Origin: Candidatus Anaerotruncus excrementipullorum
Lineage (GTDB): Bacteria; Bacillota; Clostridia; Oscillospirales; Ruminococcaceae
Length of the DNA stretch: 39,747 nucleotides
Reading direction: 5' to 3'
Assembly (NCBI GenBank): GCA_019114825.1
Contig: DXES01000033.1
Location: forward strand, 1-39,747
Shown here: positions 19,278 through 25,802 of the stretch, piece after piece
Layout of the letters: each line of letters begins with the position of its first letter
Numbering within the stretch: position 1 is the first letter of the stretch
Notes under the pieces: generated by a model
Databases searched by the model: none
What the model saw: the letters and a program-made list of their open reading frames with translations, nothing else
What the model was told of the DNA's origin: nothing
Program-made: the position numbers and the translations under genes

Positions 19278-20993
19278 TCAGCCCACACCCATCAGGCGCT
19301 CCATATCCGCTTTGAGCGGCCCGCCCCGCTGCTGGGCTTCCTGCTGGGTGCGGCCCACCAGGGAGAGGTAGAGCTTGATCTTGGGCTCGGTGCCGCTGGG
19401 GCGGACGATGGCGGTGCACCCATTCTCCAGCCGGTACTCCAGCACGTTGGATTTGGGCAGGTCGATGGGCTCCGCCCTCCCCTGCTGGTCCACCGACTGG
19501 GAGAGCTTGTAGTCCTTGCGGCAGACCACCCGGCTGCCGGCAATCTCCGCCGGCGGGTTCTGGCGCATGGTCTCCATAATCTGGGCCATCTTGGCCATGC
19601 CTTCGGCGCCCTCAAATTGGAAGTTGGCCACCTGCTCCTGGTAGTAGCCGAACCGCTGGTAGAGCTCCTCCAGGGCATCCACCAGGCTCTTACCCTGCTG
19701 TTTATACCAGGAGGCCATCTCCACAATCAGCATGGAGGCCACTACGCCGTCCTTGTCCCGGGCATGGGTGCCGCTGAGGTAGCCATAGCTCTCCTCGAAG
19801 CCAAACAGGAACCGCTCGGGGTGGCCCTGGGCCTCCGCAATGGCGATCTGCTCCCCAATATACTTAAAGCCGGTAAGTACAATGGCCATATGCACCCCAT
19901 ACGCCTGGGCGATGGCGGTGGCCAGCTTGGTGGAGACGATGGTGGTCACCGCAAACGCCCCTTCGGGCATGGTGCCCCGCTCCTTCCGGTTGCGGCAGAT
20001 ATAGTCCAAAAGCAGAGCGCCCACCTGGTTGCCGGTGAACAGGCGGTAGTCTTCCCCGTCCTTTACCGCAATGCCCACCCGGTCGCAGTCCGGGTCGGTG
20101 GCCAGCATCAGGTCGGCCCCTACCTGCCGGGAGAGCTGCAGGCCCAAGGAGAGGGCGTCTTTGATCTCCGGATTGGGGAACGGGCAGGTGGGGAAGTTGC
20201 CGTCCGGGTTCTCCTGCTCCGGCACCACCGTCACATCCGCGGCGCCGATCTCCCCCAGCACCCGGCGCACCGGTTTGTTGCCGGTACCGTTGAGGGGGGA
20301 GTAGACCAGCTTGAGCCCCGCAGAGGCACAGACGCCGGGGTTCACCTGCTGGGCCAGCACCGCCTGGACAAATTTGTCCTCTACCTCGCCGGGGATGTAG
20401 GAGATCAGCCCCCGCTCCAAGCCTTCTTCAAAGGGCATCTGCTTGGCGCCCTCCAGGATGTCCAGGGCATTGATCTGGGCCAGCACCGCGTCCGCCGCAT
20501 GCTCGGTCATCTGGCAGCCGTCGGGGCCGTAGACCTTGTAGCCGTTATACTTGGCGGGATTGTGGGAGGCGGTGACCATGATGCCCGCATCGCAGTGCAG
20601 CTCCCGGGTGGCAAACGACAGGCAGGGCACCGGCATCAGCTGGGGATAGATGCTGACCCGGATGCCGTTGGCGGCCAGCACCCCCGCCGCCTGGCGGGCG
20701 AACAGGTCGGATTTGATCCGGCTGTCGTAGGAGATTGCCACATGGGGCGTCCTGTTGGCGGCCAGCAGGTAGTTGGCCAGGCCCTGGGTGGCCCGGCGCA
20801 CGGTGTAGACATTCATCCGGTTGTTCCCCGCGCCCAAAACGCCGCGCAGGCCAGCGGTCCCAAACTCCAGATCCCGATAGAACCGGTCCAAAATCTCCGC
20901 GTCATTCCCTTGGATCCCCTTCAGCTCCTCGGTCAGGTCCGGGTCATCCAGCTGGGCGGAAAGCCATCTCTCATACAGCGCGGTAGGATTCAT
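19278..20993 (-). CDS. Phosphoglucomutase/phosphomannomutase family (PgcA-like)
   Basis: A 571-residue alpha-D-phosphohexomutase, the length of the Bacillus PgcA type, interconverting hexose 1- and 6-phosphates for glycolipid and polysaccharide supply. Active-site Ser143 lies in TASHNP; the metal loop is ATDPDCDRVG (about residue 300); the sugar-binding loop is FGFEESYGYL; the phosphate-binding loop is RPSGTEPKIKLYLS near residue 530. ATG with TTGGAGGGG upstream and a strong promoter. No clear terminator is seen before the rpmE promoter. Glucose rather than mannose specificity is inferred from overall type only. Confidence 0.95.
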   Translation of the reverse strand: MNPTALYERWLSAQLDDPDLTEELKGIQGNDAEILDRFYRDLEFGTAGLRGVLGAGNNRMNVYTVRRATQGLANYLLAANRTPHVAISYDSRIKSDLFARQAAGVLAANGIRVSIYPQLMPVPCLSFATRELHCDAGIMVTASHNPAKYNGYKVYGPDGCQMTEHAADAVLAQINALDILEGAKQMPFEEGLERGLISYIPGEVEDKFVQAVLAQQVNPGVCASAGLKLVYSPLNGTGNKPVRRVLGEIGAADVTVVPEQENPDGNFPTCPFPNPEIKDALSLGLQLSRQVGADLMLATDPDCDRVGIAVKDGEDYRLFTGNQVGALLLDYICRNRKERGTMPEGAFAVTTIVSTKLATAIAQAYGVHMAIVLTGFKYIGEQIAIAEAQGHPERFLFGFEESYGYLSGTHARDKDGVVASMLIVEMASWYKQQGKSLVDALEELYQRFGYYQEQVANFQFEGAEGMAKMAQIMETMRQNPPAEIAGSRVVCRKDYKLSQSVDQQGRAEPIDLPKSNVLEYRLENGCTAIVRPSGTEPKIKLYLSLVGRTQQEAQQRGGPLKADMERLMGVG

Positions 20994-21055
20994 AAATTAC
21001 CCCTCCAATGTCATAAAAATGTCCATGGCGGCCGCGGATTTGATATGCTAACTCT

Positions 21056-21084
21056 ATGATAAACGCGCGGCGGCCCAAAGTCAA
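21056..21084 (-). promoter_or_regulatory. Promoter of the phosphosugar mutase gene
   Basis: A -35 TTGACT (21079-21084), 17-bp spacer and -10 TATCAT (21056-21061); it diverges from the mntP promoter 56 bp away. Confidence 0.8.
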
Positions 21085-21139
21085 TGCCCGCCTGCCCCCA
21101 ACGGCAAATGTTCCGGCAAAAAACAGGAAAAATAGGGGC

Positions 21140-21168
21140 TTGCCTTCCGAGGGCGGAAATGTTATACT
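21140..21168 (+). promoter_or_regulatory. Promoter of mntP leader
   Basis: A -35 TTGCCT (21140-21145), 17-bp spacer and -10 TATACT (21163-21168), just upstream of the riboswitch. Confidence 0.8.
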
Positions 21169-21176
21169 GGGTAAAG

Positions 21177-21310
21177 TTCCGCATGGGGGAGTAGTTTGCA
21201 CGTCCGGCTGGGCGTGTGGCTGGTCAACATTCTGGCCCAATGGGCCTGGCCTGCCTGAAAGAACAAGACTCATGGACGGCTTTGAAAGGCCTGTCCATGA
21301 GTCTTTTTTG
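21177..21310 (+). promoter_or_regulatory. yybP-ykoY manganese riboswitch with terminator
   Basis: The leader holds the family hallmarks: GGGGGAGTAG at 21185-21194, a GTCAACAT segment at 21223-21230, CCTGGCCTGCCTGAAAG, and a closing AACAAGAC that runs directly into a perfect terminator (21266-21310, arms AGACTCATGGAC and GTCCATGAGTCT, then TTTTTT). The last bases of the aptamer are the first bases of the terminator stem, so Mn2+ binding should hold them and allow read-through into mntP. The identity of the downstream gene supports the call. Confidence 0.93.
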
Positions 21311-21352
21311 TCCCGCCGGCTCCCCGCGGCAGATAGAGGAGGATTGTGTTTT

Positions 21353-21925
21353 ATGGGAACGACCACGCTGTTTTTCATCGCCCTGGGACTCTCCATGGAC
21401 GCCTTTGCGGTCTCGATCTCCAACGGCATGTGCTACCAAAACTTCGGCCGCCGCCAGGCGGTGGCCTGTTCCTTCGCCTTTGGGCTGTTCCAGATGCTGA
21501 TGCCCATTGCCGGCTACTTCGCCGGCCGCAGCTTCAGCGATATCATCCAGTCCGCCGACCACTGGGTCGCCCTGATCCTGCTGGCCGCCATCGGCGGGAA
21601 GATGGTTCGGGACGGCATCCAGGAGCTGCGCTCTCCCGAGAGCTGCAGCCCTGAAAAGGTATTTAGCTTCCGGGTGCTGGTGCTCCAGGCGGTTGCCACC
21701 TCCATCGACGCTCTGGCCATTGGCATCAGCTTTGCGGTGTTGCAGGTGCAGATCTTCACCGCCGCCGGGTTCATCGGCTGCATCACCTTCCTCTGCTGCC
21801 TGGTGGGCAACCGGCTGGGGCACCGGTTCGGCCTGATTCTGGGCACCCGGGCGGAAATTTTGGGCGGATGCATCCTGATTGGGATCGGGCTGAAGATCTT
21901 TTTGGAGCATACGCTGGGGCTTTGA
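21353..21925 (+). CDS. mntP: MntP manganese efflux pump
   Basis: A 190-residue membrane protein of the MntP (DUF204) family that exports Mn2+. Two related halves carry the Asp motifs GLSMDAFAVSISNG (residues 12-25) and ATSIDALAIGIS, each starting a helix pair; about six membrane segments in all. The ATG at 21353 has AGAGGAGG upstream; the open frame extends further 5' only through the riboswitch. Control by the manganese riboswitch means it is switched on when Mn2+ is high. A strong terminator follows. Confidence 0.96.
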   Translation: MGTTTLFFIALGLSMDAFAVSISNGMCYQNFGRRQAVACSFAFGLFQMLMPIAGYFAGRSFSDIIQSADHWVALILLAAIGGKMVRDGIQELRSPESCSPEKVFSFRVLVLQAVATSIDALAIGISFAVLQVQIFTAAGFIGCITFLCCLVGNRLGHRFGLILGTRAEILGGCILIGIGLKIFLEHTLGL

Positions 21926-21930
21926 GCCGC

Positions 21931-21972
21931 AGGGGCCGCCTGCCGGATGTTCCGGCGGGCGGCCCCTTTTTC
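21931..21972 (+). terminator. Intrinsic terminator after mntP
   Basis: Arms AGGGGCCGCCTGCCGG and CCGGCGGGCGGCCCCT, then TTTTT on the plus strand. Confidence 0.92.
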
Positions 21973-21975
21973 CGC

Positions 21976-22302
21976 TTATAGGTCTTGGATGTCCATCCGC
22001 TCCCGCTGCCGCTTCCGGCTCCAACGGCGGCGGCAGATGAGGTAGGGCGCCAAAAACAGCAGTGTGGGCAGGTTCCCCATGCAGAAGGTGCCCAGCGCCG
22101 CCAGCGCCAGCTCCCCCGCCCCTCCGGAGGCCGACAGGTTGAAGAGCAGCAGCAGGGAGTGTAGGAAAAAGATGCCCGGCAGGATTAACCCCGGCCACCA
22201 GCTCTCCCGCCAGGACAGGAATATTTGCAGGCATACCCCCGCCGCGGCCACCACTGCCACGATCAGCAGGGCCAGCCACAGAACACTAGTTGCAATCGCC
22301 AT
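21976..22302 (-). CDS. Small membrane protein, function unknown
   Basis: A 108-residue protein with three likely membrane helices (about 5-25, 36-57 and 63-88) and a basic C-terminal tail (CRRRWSRKRQRERMD) that should lie in the cytoplasm. No family recognised. The ATG has GAGGAG upstream and overlaps the DUF2089-like gene's 3' end by 17 nt, so the two are co-translated. The pairing suggests the membrane protein is the target or partner of that regulator, which is inference. Confidence 0.75.
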   Translation of the reverse strand: MAIATSVLWLALLIVAVVAAAGVCLQIFLSWRESWWPGLILPGIFFLHSLLLLFNLSASGGAGELALAALGTFCMGNLPTLLFLAPYLICRRRWSRKRQRERMDIQDL

Positions 22303-22618
22303 GCTTCTCCTCCTCTTTTTGCCGGTTTTGTTGGTTCCGATAGACTTTAATCAGCAGCTTGGCGGTCTCAAAGTCCAGCTTTTCGTCCAGCGCCAGCCGC
22401 TTGATCAGCGCCACATAGGGCTCCTCCGAAAAGTCCTCCGCCATCCTGACCTTCTGGATCAGCCGGTCCAGGCGCAGGCGCACGGTGGGATAGGTGACCC
22501 CATACTGGCGGGCGATCTCCTTGAGGGAGCCGGAGGCCAGCAAAAAACGCTTTATAAATGTTACGTCCTCCTCTTCCAGATCCCGCATCCAGGCGGGCAC
22601 CACCTCGATGGCCACCAT
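22286..22618 (-). CDS. DUF2089-like transcriptional regulator
   Basis: A 110-residue protein with the core VPAWMRDLEEEDVTFIKRFLLASGSLKEIARQYGVTYPTVRLRLDRLI (about residues 7-54), a sigma-like helix-turn-helix as in DUF2089 proteins, followed by an acidic helix and a charged tail. The Cys-rich zinc segment found at the front of some family members is missing. The ATG at 22618 is fixed by AAGGAGGGG; the longer frame runs into the promoter. Its promoter overlaps a palindrome that could be its own operator. Co-transcribed with the small membrane protein, a layout common for this family. Confidence 0.8.
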   Translation of the reverse strand: MVAIEVVPAWMRDLEEEDVTFIKRFLLASGSLKEIARQYGVTYPTVRLRLDRLIQKVRMAEDFSEEPYVALIKRLALDEKLDFETAKLLIKVYRNQQNRQKEEEKHGDCN

Positions 22619-22641
22619 CTCCCCTCCTTCGCCAAAGACTT

Positions 22642-22681
22642 TACTAATATTTAGTATAAAATTTAATTTTATTAAAGTCAA
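22642..22681 (-). promoter_or_regulatory. Promoter with overlapping palindrome upstream of the DUF2089-like gene
   Basis: A -35 TTGACT (22676-22681), 17-bp AT-rich spacer and -10 TATACT (22653-22658). A perfect inverted repeat, arms TACTAA and TTAGTA around a 3-nt centre (22642-22656), covers the end of the -10 and the start-site region. Confidence 0.75.
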
Positions 22682-22769
22682 GATCAAATTTATATTTTTA
22701 TATTTTTGAAGGCAGAGCCGGGCGCGGAAGAAATTTCGTGGAATTTGCCGGACGAGGCCCTCCGGCCAT

Positions 22770-22797
22770 TTGCAAGCGGGGAAAAATGTGGTATGCT
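22770..22797 (+). promoter_or_regulatory. Possible promoter of comM
   Basis: A -10 TATGCT (22792-22797) with a weak -35 TTGCAA (22770-22775), 16-bp spacer; about 35 bp before the ATG. Confidence 0.45.
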
Positions 22798-22831
22798 GAT
22801 GGGGACAAGATTGGCGGGAGGCGTGGCGCAA

Positions 22832-24364
22832 ATGGTTGCAAAAATTCAGAGCATGGGCCTTCTGGGGATCGAACCGTTCCCCATCTCCATCGAAGTGAAC
22901 CTGGTGCGGGCGATCCCCTCCTTCGATATTGTGGGGCTGCCCGACCTGGCGGTGCGGGAGTCCCGGGAACGGGTGCGCGCCGCCGTTTTGAGCAGCGGTT
23001 TCCCGTTCCCCGAGGGTCGGATTGTGGTGAACCTGGCCCCCGCCAACGTGCGCAAGGTCGGCTCCCTCTATGACCTGCCCATCCTGGTGGGCATCCTGCA
23101 GGCCCAGGGAGTGCTGCCCGATCCGGAGGTCCCCAGCGCCTTTTTGGGGGAGCTCTCCCTCTCCGGGGAGGTGCGCCAGGTCAACGGCGTCCTACCCATG
23201 CTGCTGGATGCCGCCCGAATGGGGGTCCGCCGGGCGTTTATCCCCTTCGGCAACGCCCAGGAGGCCTCCGCTGTCCAGGGGCTGGAGATCTATGCAGTGC
23301 GCCAGGTGCGGGAGCTGGCAGACTTTTTGCAGGGCAGCGGGGAGCTGCCCCTGGTCTCCCAGCTGCCCACCCAGCCCACCCCCGCCCCGGAGCTCTTGGA
23401 TTTCAGCGATGTGAAGGACCAGCACCTGCCCAAAAGGGCGCTGGAGGTGGCGGCGGCCGGCGGGCACAATGTGCTGCTCATCGGCAACCCCGGCACCGGC
23501 AAAAGCATGCTGGCCAAACGGCTGCCCTCCATCCTGCCGGAGATGAGCCTCCAGGAGTCGGTGGAGACCACCAAAATCTATTCGGTCTGCGGCCAGCTGC
23601 CCCAGGGGGTCTCCCTGATCACCCGGCGGCCGTTTCGGGCGCCCCACCACAGCACCTCCGCCGCCGGGCTGTGCGGCGGCGGGTCGGTGCCCCAGCCAGG
23701 GGAAATCTCCCTGGCCCACAACGGGGTGCTGTTTTTGGATGAGCTGCCCGAGTTCAACCGCCAGGCGCTGGAATCCCTGCGCCAGCCCTTGGAGGATGGG
23801 AAGGTCACCCATGCCCGGGCCAGCGCCCGGCTCACCTACCCCGCCCGGTTTATGTTGGTGGCGGCCATGAACCCCTGCCCCTGCGGCTATCTGGGGCATC
23901 CGGTACGCAAATGCACCTGCACACCCCAAAAGGTCTCTGCCTATCTCAACCGGATCAGCGGCCCGCTGCTGGACCGGATGGATGTGATGGTGGAGGTGCC
24001 GCCGGTAACCTACGACAAGCTGGCCGCCGCCAACGGCCAGGAGGAGACCTCCGCCCAGATCCGGGAACGGGTGAACGCCGCCTGGGAGATCCAGAAGAAG
24101 CGGTTCGCCGGGTCGGATATCTTCCAGAACGCACTGATCCCGCCCGCCCTGCTCAATGAGCTCTGCCCCATGGACAGCCAGGCCCAGGGGATGCTGCGGA
24201 GGGTATTTGAAAAGCTGGGGATGTCCGGCCGGGCTTACGACCGGATCCTGAAAACCGCCAGGACAATCGCTGACCTGGACGGCAGCGAGATCATCCGGCC
24301 GCCCCACCTGTCGGAAGCGGTCCAGTACCGCACGCTGGACCGAAAGTATTGGAACCAGGGATAA
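22832..24364 (+). CDS. comM: YifB/ComM family Mg-chelatase-like AAA+ ATPase
   Basis: A 510-residue ATPase: N-terminal ChlI-like domain (1-170, LLGIEPFPISIEVNLVRAIPSFDIVGLPD), AAA+ core with Walker A GNPGTGKSM (about 218), PFRAPHHS, Walker B GVLFLDELPEFNR, the Cys-rich MNPCPCGYLGHPVRKCTCTP block, and a C-terminal Mg_chelatase_C domain with GMSGRAYDRILKTARTIADL. In Haemophilus/Vibrio, ComM is a hexameric helicase for branch migration during natural transformation; a DNA role is likely here too. ATG at 22832 gives the canonical MVAKIQSMGLLGI start, with GGGAGG upstream. The longer frame covers the promoter and is rejected. Confidence 0.94.
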   Translation: MVAKIQSMGLLGIEPFPISIEVNLVRAIPSFDIVGLPDLAVRESRERVRAAVLSSGFPFPEGRIVVNLAPANVRKVGSLYDLPILVGILQAQGVLPDPEVPSAFLGELSLSGEVRQVNGVLPMLLDAARMGVRRAFIPFGNAQEASAVQGLEIYAVRQVRELADFLQGSGELPLVSQLPTQPTPAPELLDFSDVKDQHLPKRALEVAAAGGHNVLLIGNPGTGKSMLAKRLPSILPEMSLQESVETTKIYSVCGQLPQGVSLITRRPFRAPHHSTSAAGLCGGGSVPQPGEISLAHNGVLFLDELPEFNRQALESLRQPLEDGKVTHARASARLTYPARFMLVAAMNPCPCGYLGHPVRKCTCTPQKVSAYLNRISGPLLDRMDVMVEVPPVTYDKLAAANGQEETSAQIRERVNAAWEIQKKRFAGSDIFQNALIPPALLNELCPMDSQAQGMLRRVFEKLGMSGRAYDRILKTARTIADLDGSEIIRPPHLSEAVQYRTLDRKYWNQG

Positions 24365-24401
24365 GGGGCCGGAAAAGGGGAGCATTCCGCTTATTTTTCT
24401 A

Positions 24402-24430
24402 TTGTGTCCCAGGCGAATTTGTGTTAGAAT
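24402..24430 (+). promoter_or_regulatory. Promoter of the DtxR-family regulator gene
   Basis: A -35 TTGTGT (24402-24407), 17-bp spacer and -10 TAGAAT (24425-24430). Unlike the next two promoters it carries no TTAGC palindrome. A small GC hairpin (CCCCC/GGGGG) lies in the leader. Confidence 0.6.
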
Positions 24431-24492
24431 AAGGTAACCAAGCCGATACCGCCCCCACTGCGGGGGTATCCGAACCGACAGGGAGGATTTGT

Positions 24493-24867
24493 ATGCAGAT
24501 TCATGAATCCGCAGAGGACTATCTGGAGGCCATCCTGGCCATCAAGGAGGAAAAAGGGCTGGTCCGTTCGGTGGATGTGGCCCAGCGGCTGGGGGTCTCC
24601 AAGCCCAGCGTCAGCCGGGCCATGGGGTTATTGCGGGAAAACGGCTACATCACCATGGGCCGGGAGGGCTGGCTGGAACTGACCCCCGCCGGCTATGAGA
24701 TCGCCGACCGCATCTATGAGCGGCACCGGATTCTCTCCCGCTGGCTGGCCAGCCTGGGGGTGCCGGAGGAGGTGGCCGCCCAGGACGCCTGCCGGATGGA
24801 GCACGACATCAGCGCCATCACCTTCCAGCGGTTGAAGGAGCATATCCTCGCCAATTCCCAGGGGTGA
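24493..24867 (+). CDS. DtxR/MntR-family metal-dependent repressor
   Basis: A 124-residue two-domain regulator: winged helix (about 5-65, recognition helix SKPSVSRAMGLL) and helical dimerisation domain; no SH3-like third domain, as in MntR. By alignment to MntR from memory the ligands are Asp9, Glu12, His78, Cys100, Glu103 and His104. Cys100 replaces MntR's Glu99 and matches the Cys of iron-type DtxR, so Fe2+ is at least as likely as Mn2+. The ATG has AGGGAGG upstream. The twin palindromic promoters just downstream are its obvious targets. No feo or mntH genes are seen next to it. Confidence 0.9.
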   Translation: MQIHESAEDYLEAILAIKEEKGLVRSVDVAQRLGVSKPSVSRAMGLLRENGYITMGREGWLELTPAGYEIADRIYERHRILSRWLASLGVPEEVAAQDACRMEHDISAITFQRLKEHILANSQG

Positions 24868-24885
24868 AAAATTTTTCCACCTCTC

Positions 24886-24942
24886 TTGACAGTTTGGTTA
24901 GCGTATGCTAATATATGGGTGAGTTAGTAATAACTAACTCAC
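24886..24942 (+). promoter_or_regulatory. Promoter with two palindromic operators (copy 1)
   Basis: A -35 TTGACA (24886-24891), 17-bp spacer and -10 TAATAT (24909-24914). Palindrome 1, TTAGCGTATGCTAA (24898-24911), fills the spacer and enters the -10. Palindrome 2 has arms GTGAGTTAGT and ACTAACTCAC around AATA (24919-24942) over the start site. TTAG..CTAA half-sites are typical of DtxR-family operators. It drives the four-cysteine winged-helix gene. Confidence 0.88.
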
Positions 24943-25098
24943 CGGGCGCCCCGGCCGATGGCCACAGGCCGGAGCCCTTCCCTGCAAGACATTCTCACTG
25001 CCATGGGAACGGTACCCAAACACGCAAGCCCACAGCCGTCCGCAACAGCGGCTGTGGGCGTCCTCCTGCCCTGGAGGACTGCTTAGGAGGAACGCAAC
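24943..25098 (+). other. Structured 5' leader of the four-cysteine regulator gene
   Basis: About 155 nt with a 10-bp hairpin CCCACAGCCG/CGGCTGTGGG (25029-25058) and a second hairpin GTCCTCC/GGAGGAC (25060-25079). The left arm of the second could instead pair with the ribosome binding site AGGAGG at 25085-25090, so it may act as a translation switch. An ATG frame at 24958-25086 would give 42 residues but has no ribosome binding site, so I do not call it a gene. Confidence 0.45.
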
Positions 25099-25503
25099 AT
25101 GTGTCTCAATGCTTTGGCGCGCTATCTGCTGGCGGTTTACCAGCTGAGTGCGGACGGCGCCGCAGTGCGTTCGGTGGAGATTGCCAACGCCCTGGGGGTC
25201 AGCCGCGCCAGTGTGGTGAAGAGCTTGAAAAAATTGGCCGAGGGGGGCTTTGTGCAAAAGGAATATTACGGCAGCGTGCATCTCACGCCCCAGGGACTCC
25301 GGGAGGCCGGGCGGCTGCACAGGGAGTACACCCTGCTGAGCTCCTACTTCACCAGCTGCCTGGCCTGTCCAAAGGCCGCCGCCGAAAAGGATGCCCTCTG
25401 CGCCCTCTGCCGGTTTTCGCCGGAGAGCAAGGAGCAGATGATCCGGCTGGCCCAGGCCCAGGCGGGGAAATCTTTTTTTCCGAAAAAGCAAAATACCCCT
25501 TGA
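25099..25503 (+). CDS. DtxR-like winged-helix protein with a four-cysteine site replacing the metal ligands
   Basis: A 134-residue protein. Residues 4-65 form a winged helix much like the upstream regulator (ANALGVSRASVVKSLKKLAEGGFV). The MntR/DtxR ligand positions are lost (Arg8 and Leu11 where Asp and Glu are expected, no His in HREYTLL). In their place is Cys87-x2-Cys90-x10-Cys101-x2-Cys104 in SCLACPKAAAEKDALCALC. Such a pair of CxxC motifs could hold zinc or an Fe-S cluster, as in FeoC-like winged-helix proteins. The C-terminus is basic. The ATG has AGGAGG eight nt upstream. The TGA overlaps the -35 box of the next promoter. Function unknown; iron or redox sensing is my inference. Confidence 0.85.
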   Translation: MCLNALARYLLAVYQLSADGAAVRSVEIANALGVSRASVVKSLKKLAEGGFVQKEYYGSVHLTPQGLREAGRLHREYTLLSSYFTSCLACPKAAAEKDALCALCRFSPESKEQMIRLAQAQAGKSFFPKKQNTP

Positions 25504-25554
25504 CTTTTCAGTTAGCATATGCTAATATATGTTCATGAGTTAGTTTAAACTAAC
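25500..25554 (+). promoter_or_regulatory. Promoter with two palindromic operators (copy 2)
   Basis: A -35 TTGACT (25500-25505), 17-bp spacer and -10 TAATAT (25523-25528). Palindrome 1, TTAGCATATGCTAA (25512-25525), is perfect; palindrome 2, GTTAGTTTAAACTAAC (25539-25554), is also perfect. The spacing matches copy 1 closely, so the same regulator should bind both. Confidence 0.88.
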
Positions 25555-25707
25555 CAAAGAGAACCGACACCTCATTCTCCATCCCGTTGGGATGTCCCAC
25601 CCAGCAAAGGGACCTCCCACCCTCTAAATTTGCCTGACTTCTTCAAAATACTTCTTTCATGTCCGTATCCCTGGGCAAAAGGCCGGAAGCAATTCCGGCC
25701 TTTTGCC
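25535..25707 (+). ncRNA. Candidate DtxR-regulated small RNA
   Basis: The second palindromic promoter leads into about 170 nt with no credible reading frame, ended by a perfect terminator at 25674-25707. The predicted RNA has hairpins CATCCC/GGGATG (25580-25594) and GTCCC/GGGAC (25594-25613). These are followed by an apparently unpaired CCTCCCACCCTC (25613-25624), complementary to ribosome binding sites, then U/A-rich sequence. The downstream transporter has its own promoter after the terminator. The layout (metal operator, C-rich loop, terminator) recalls iron-sparing sRNAs such as FsrA. Transcription is not shown, so this is inference from sequence. Confidence 0.55.
25674..25707 (+). terminator. 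Intrinsic terminator of the candidate sRNA
   Basis: A perfect 15-bp stem GGCAAAAGGCCGGAA/TTCCGGCCTTTTGCC with a GCAA tetraloop; the right arm includes the T-run. Confidence 0.9.
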
Positions 25708-25739
25708 TTGGTAAATTTCCCTTTCCCCCTTTGCCGCCC

Positions 25740-25768
25740 TTGAAAACCGCCCGTTTTTTGTCTATAAT
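25740..25768 (+). promoter_or_regulatory. Promoter of the NitT/TauT-type ABC operon
   Basis: A -35 TTGAAA (25740-25745), 17-bp spacer and perfect -10 TATAAT (25763-25768). Confidence 0.88.
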
Positions 25769-25802
25769 GTAGAAAGCCATTTGGCTGAAAGGATCTGATG
25801 AA

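Noticed and set aside
24943-25058. A known riboswitch class (cobalamin, NiCo, TPP) in the leader at 24943-25098
   Set aside because: I could not match the conserved cores of these classes; only simple hairpins are evident.
24958-25086. A 42-codon ATG frame in the leader of the cysteine regulator
   Set aside because: No ribosome binding site, unconvincing composition, and it overlaps two hairpins; kept only as a remark in the leader entry.
25500-25707. The interval as a feoA/feoB remnant behind a DtxR promoter
   Set aside because: No FeoA- or FeoB-like peptide in any frame; a clean terminator follows, which fits a short RNA better.
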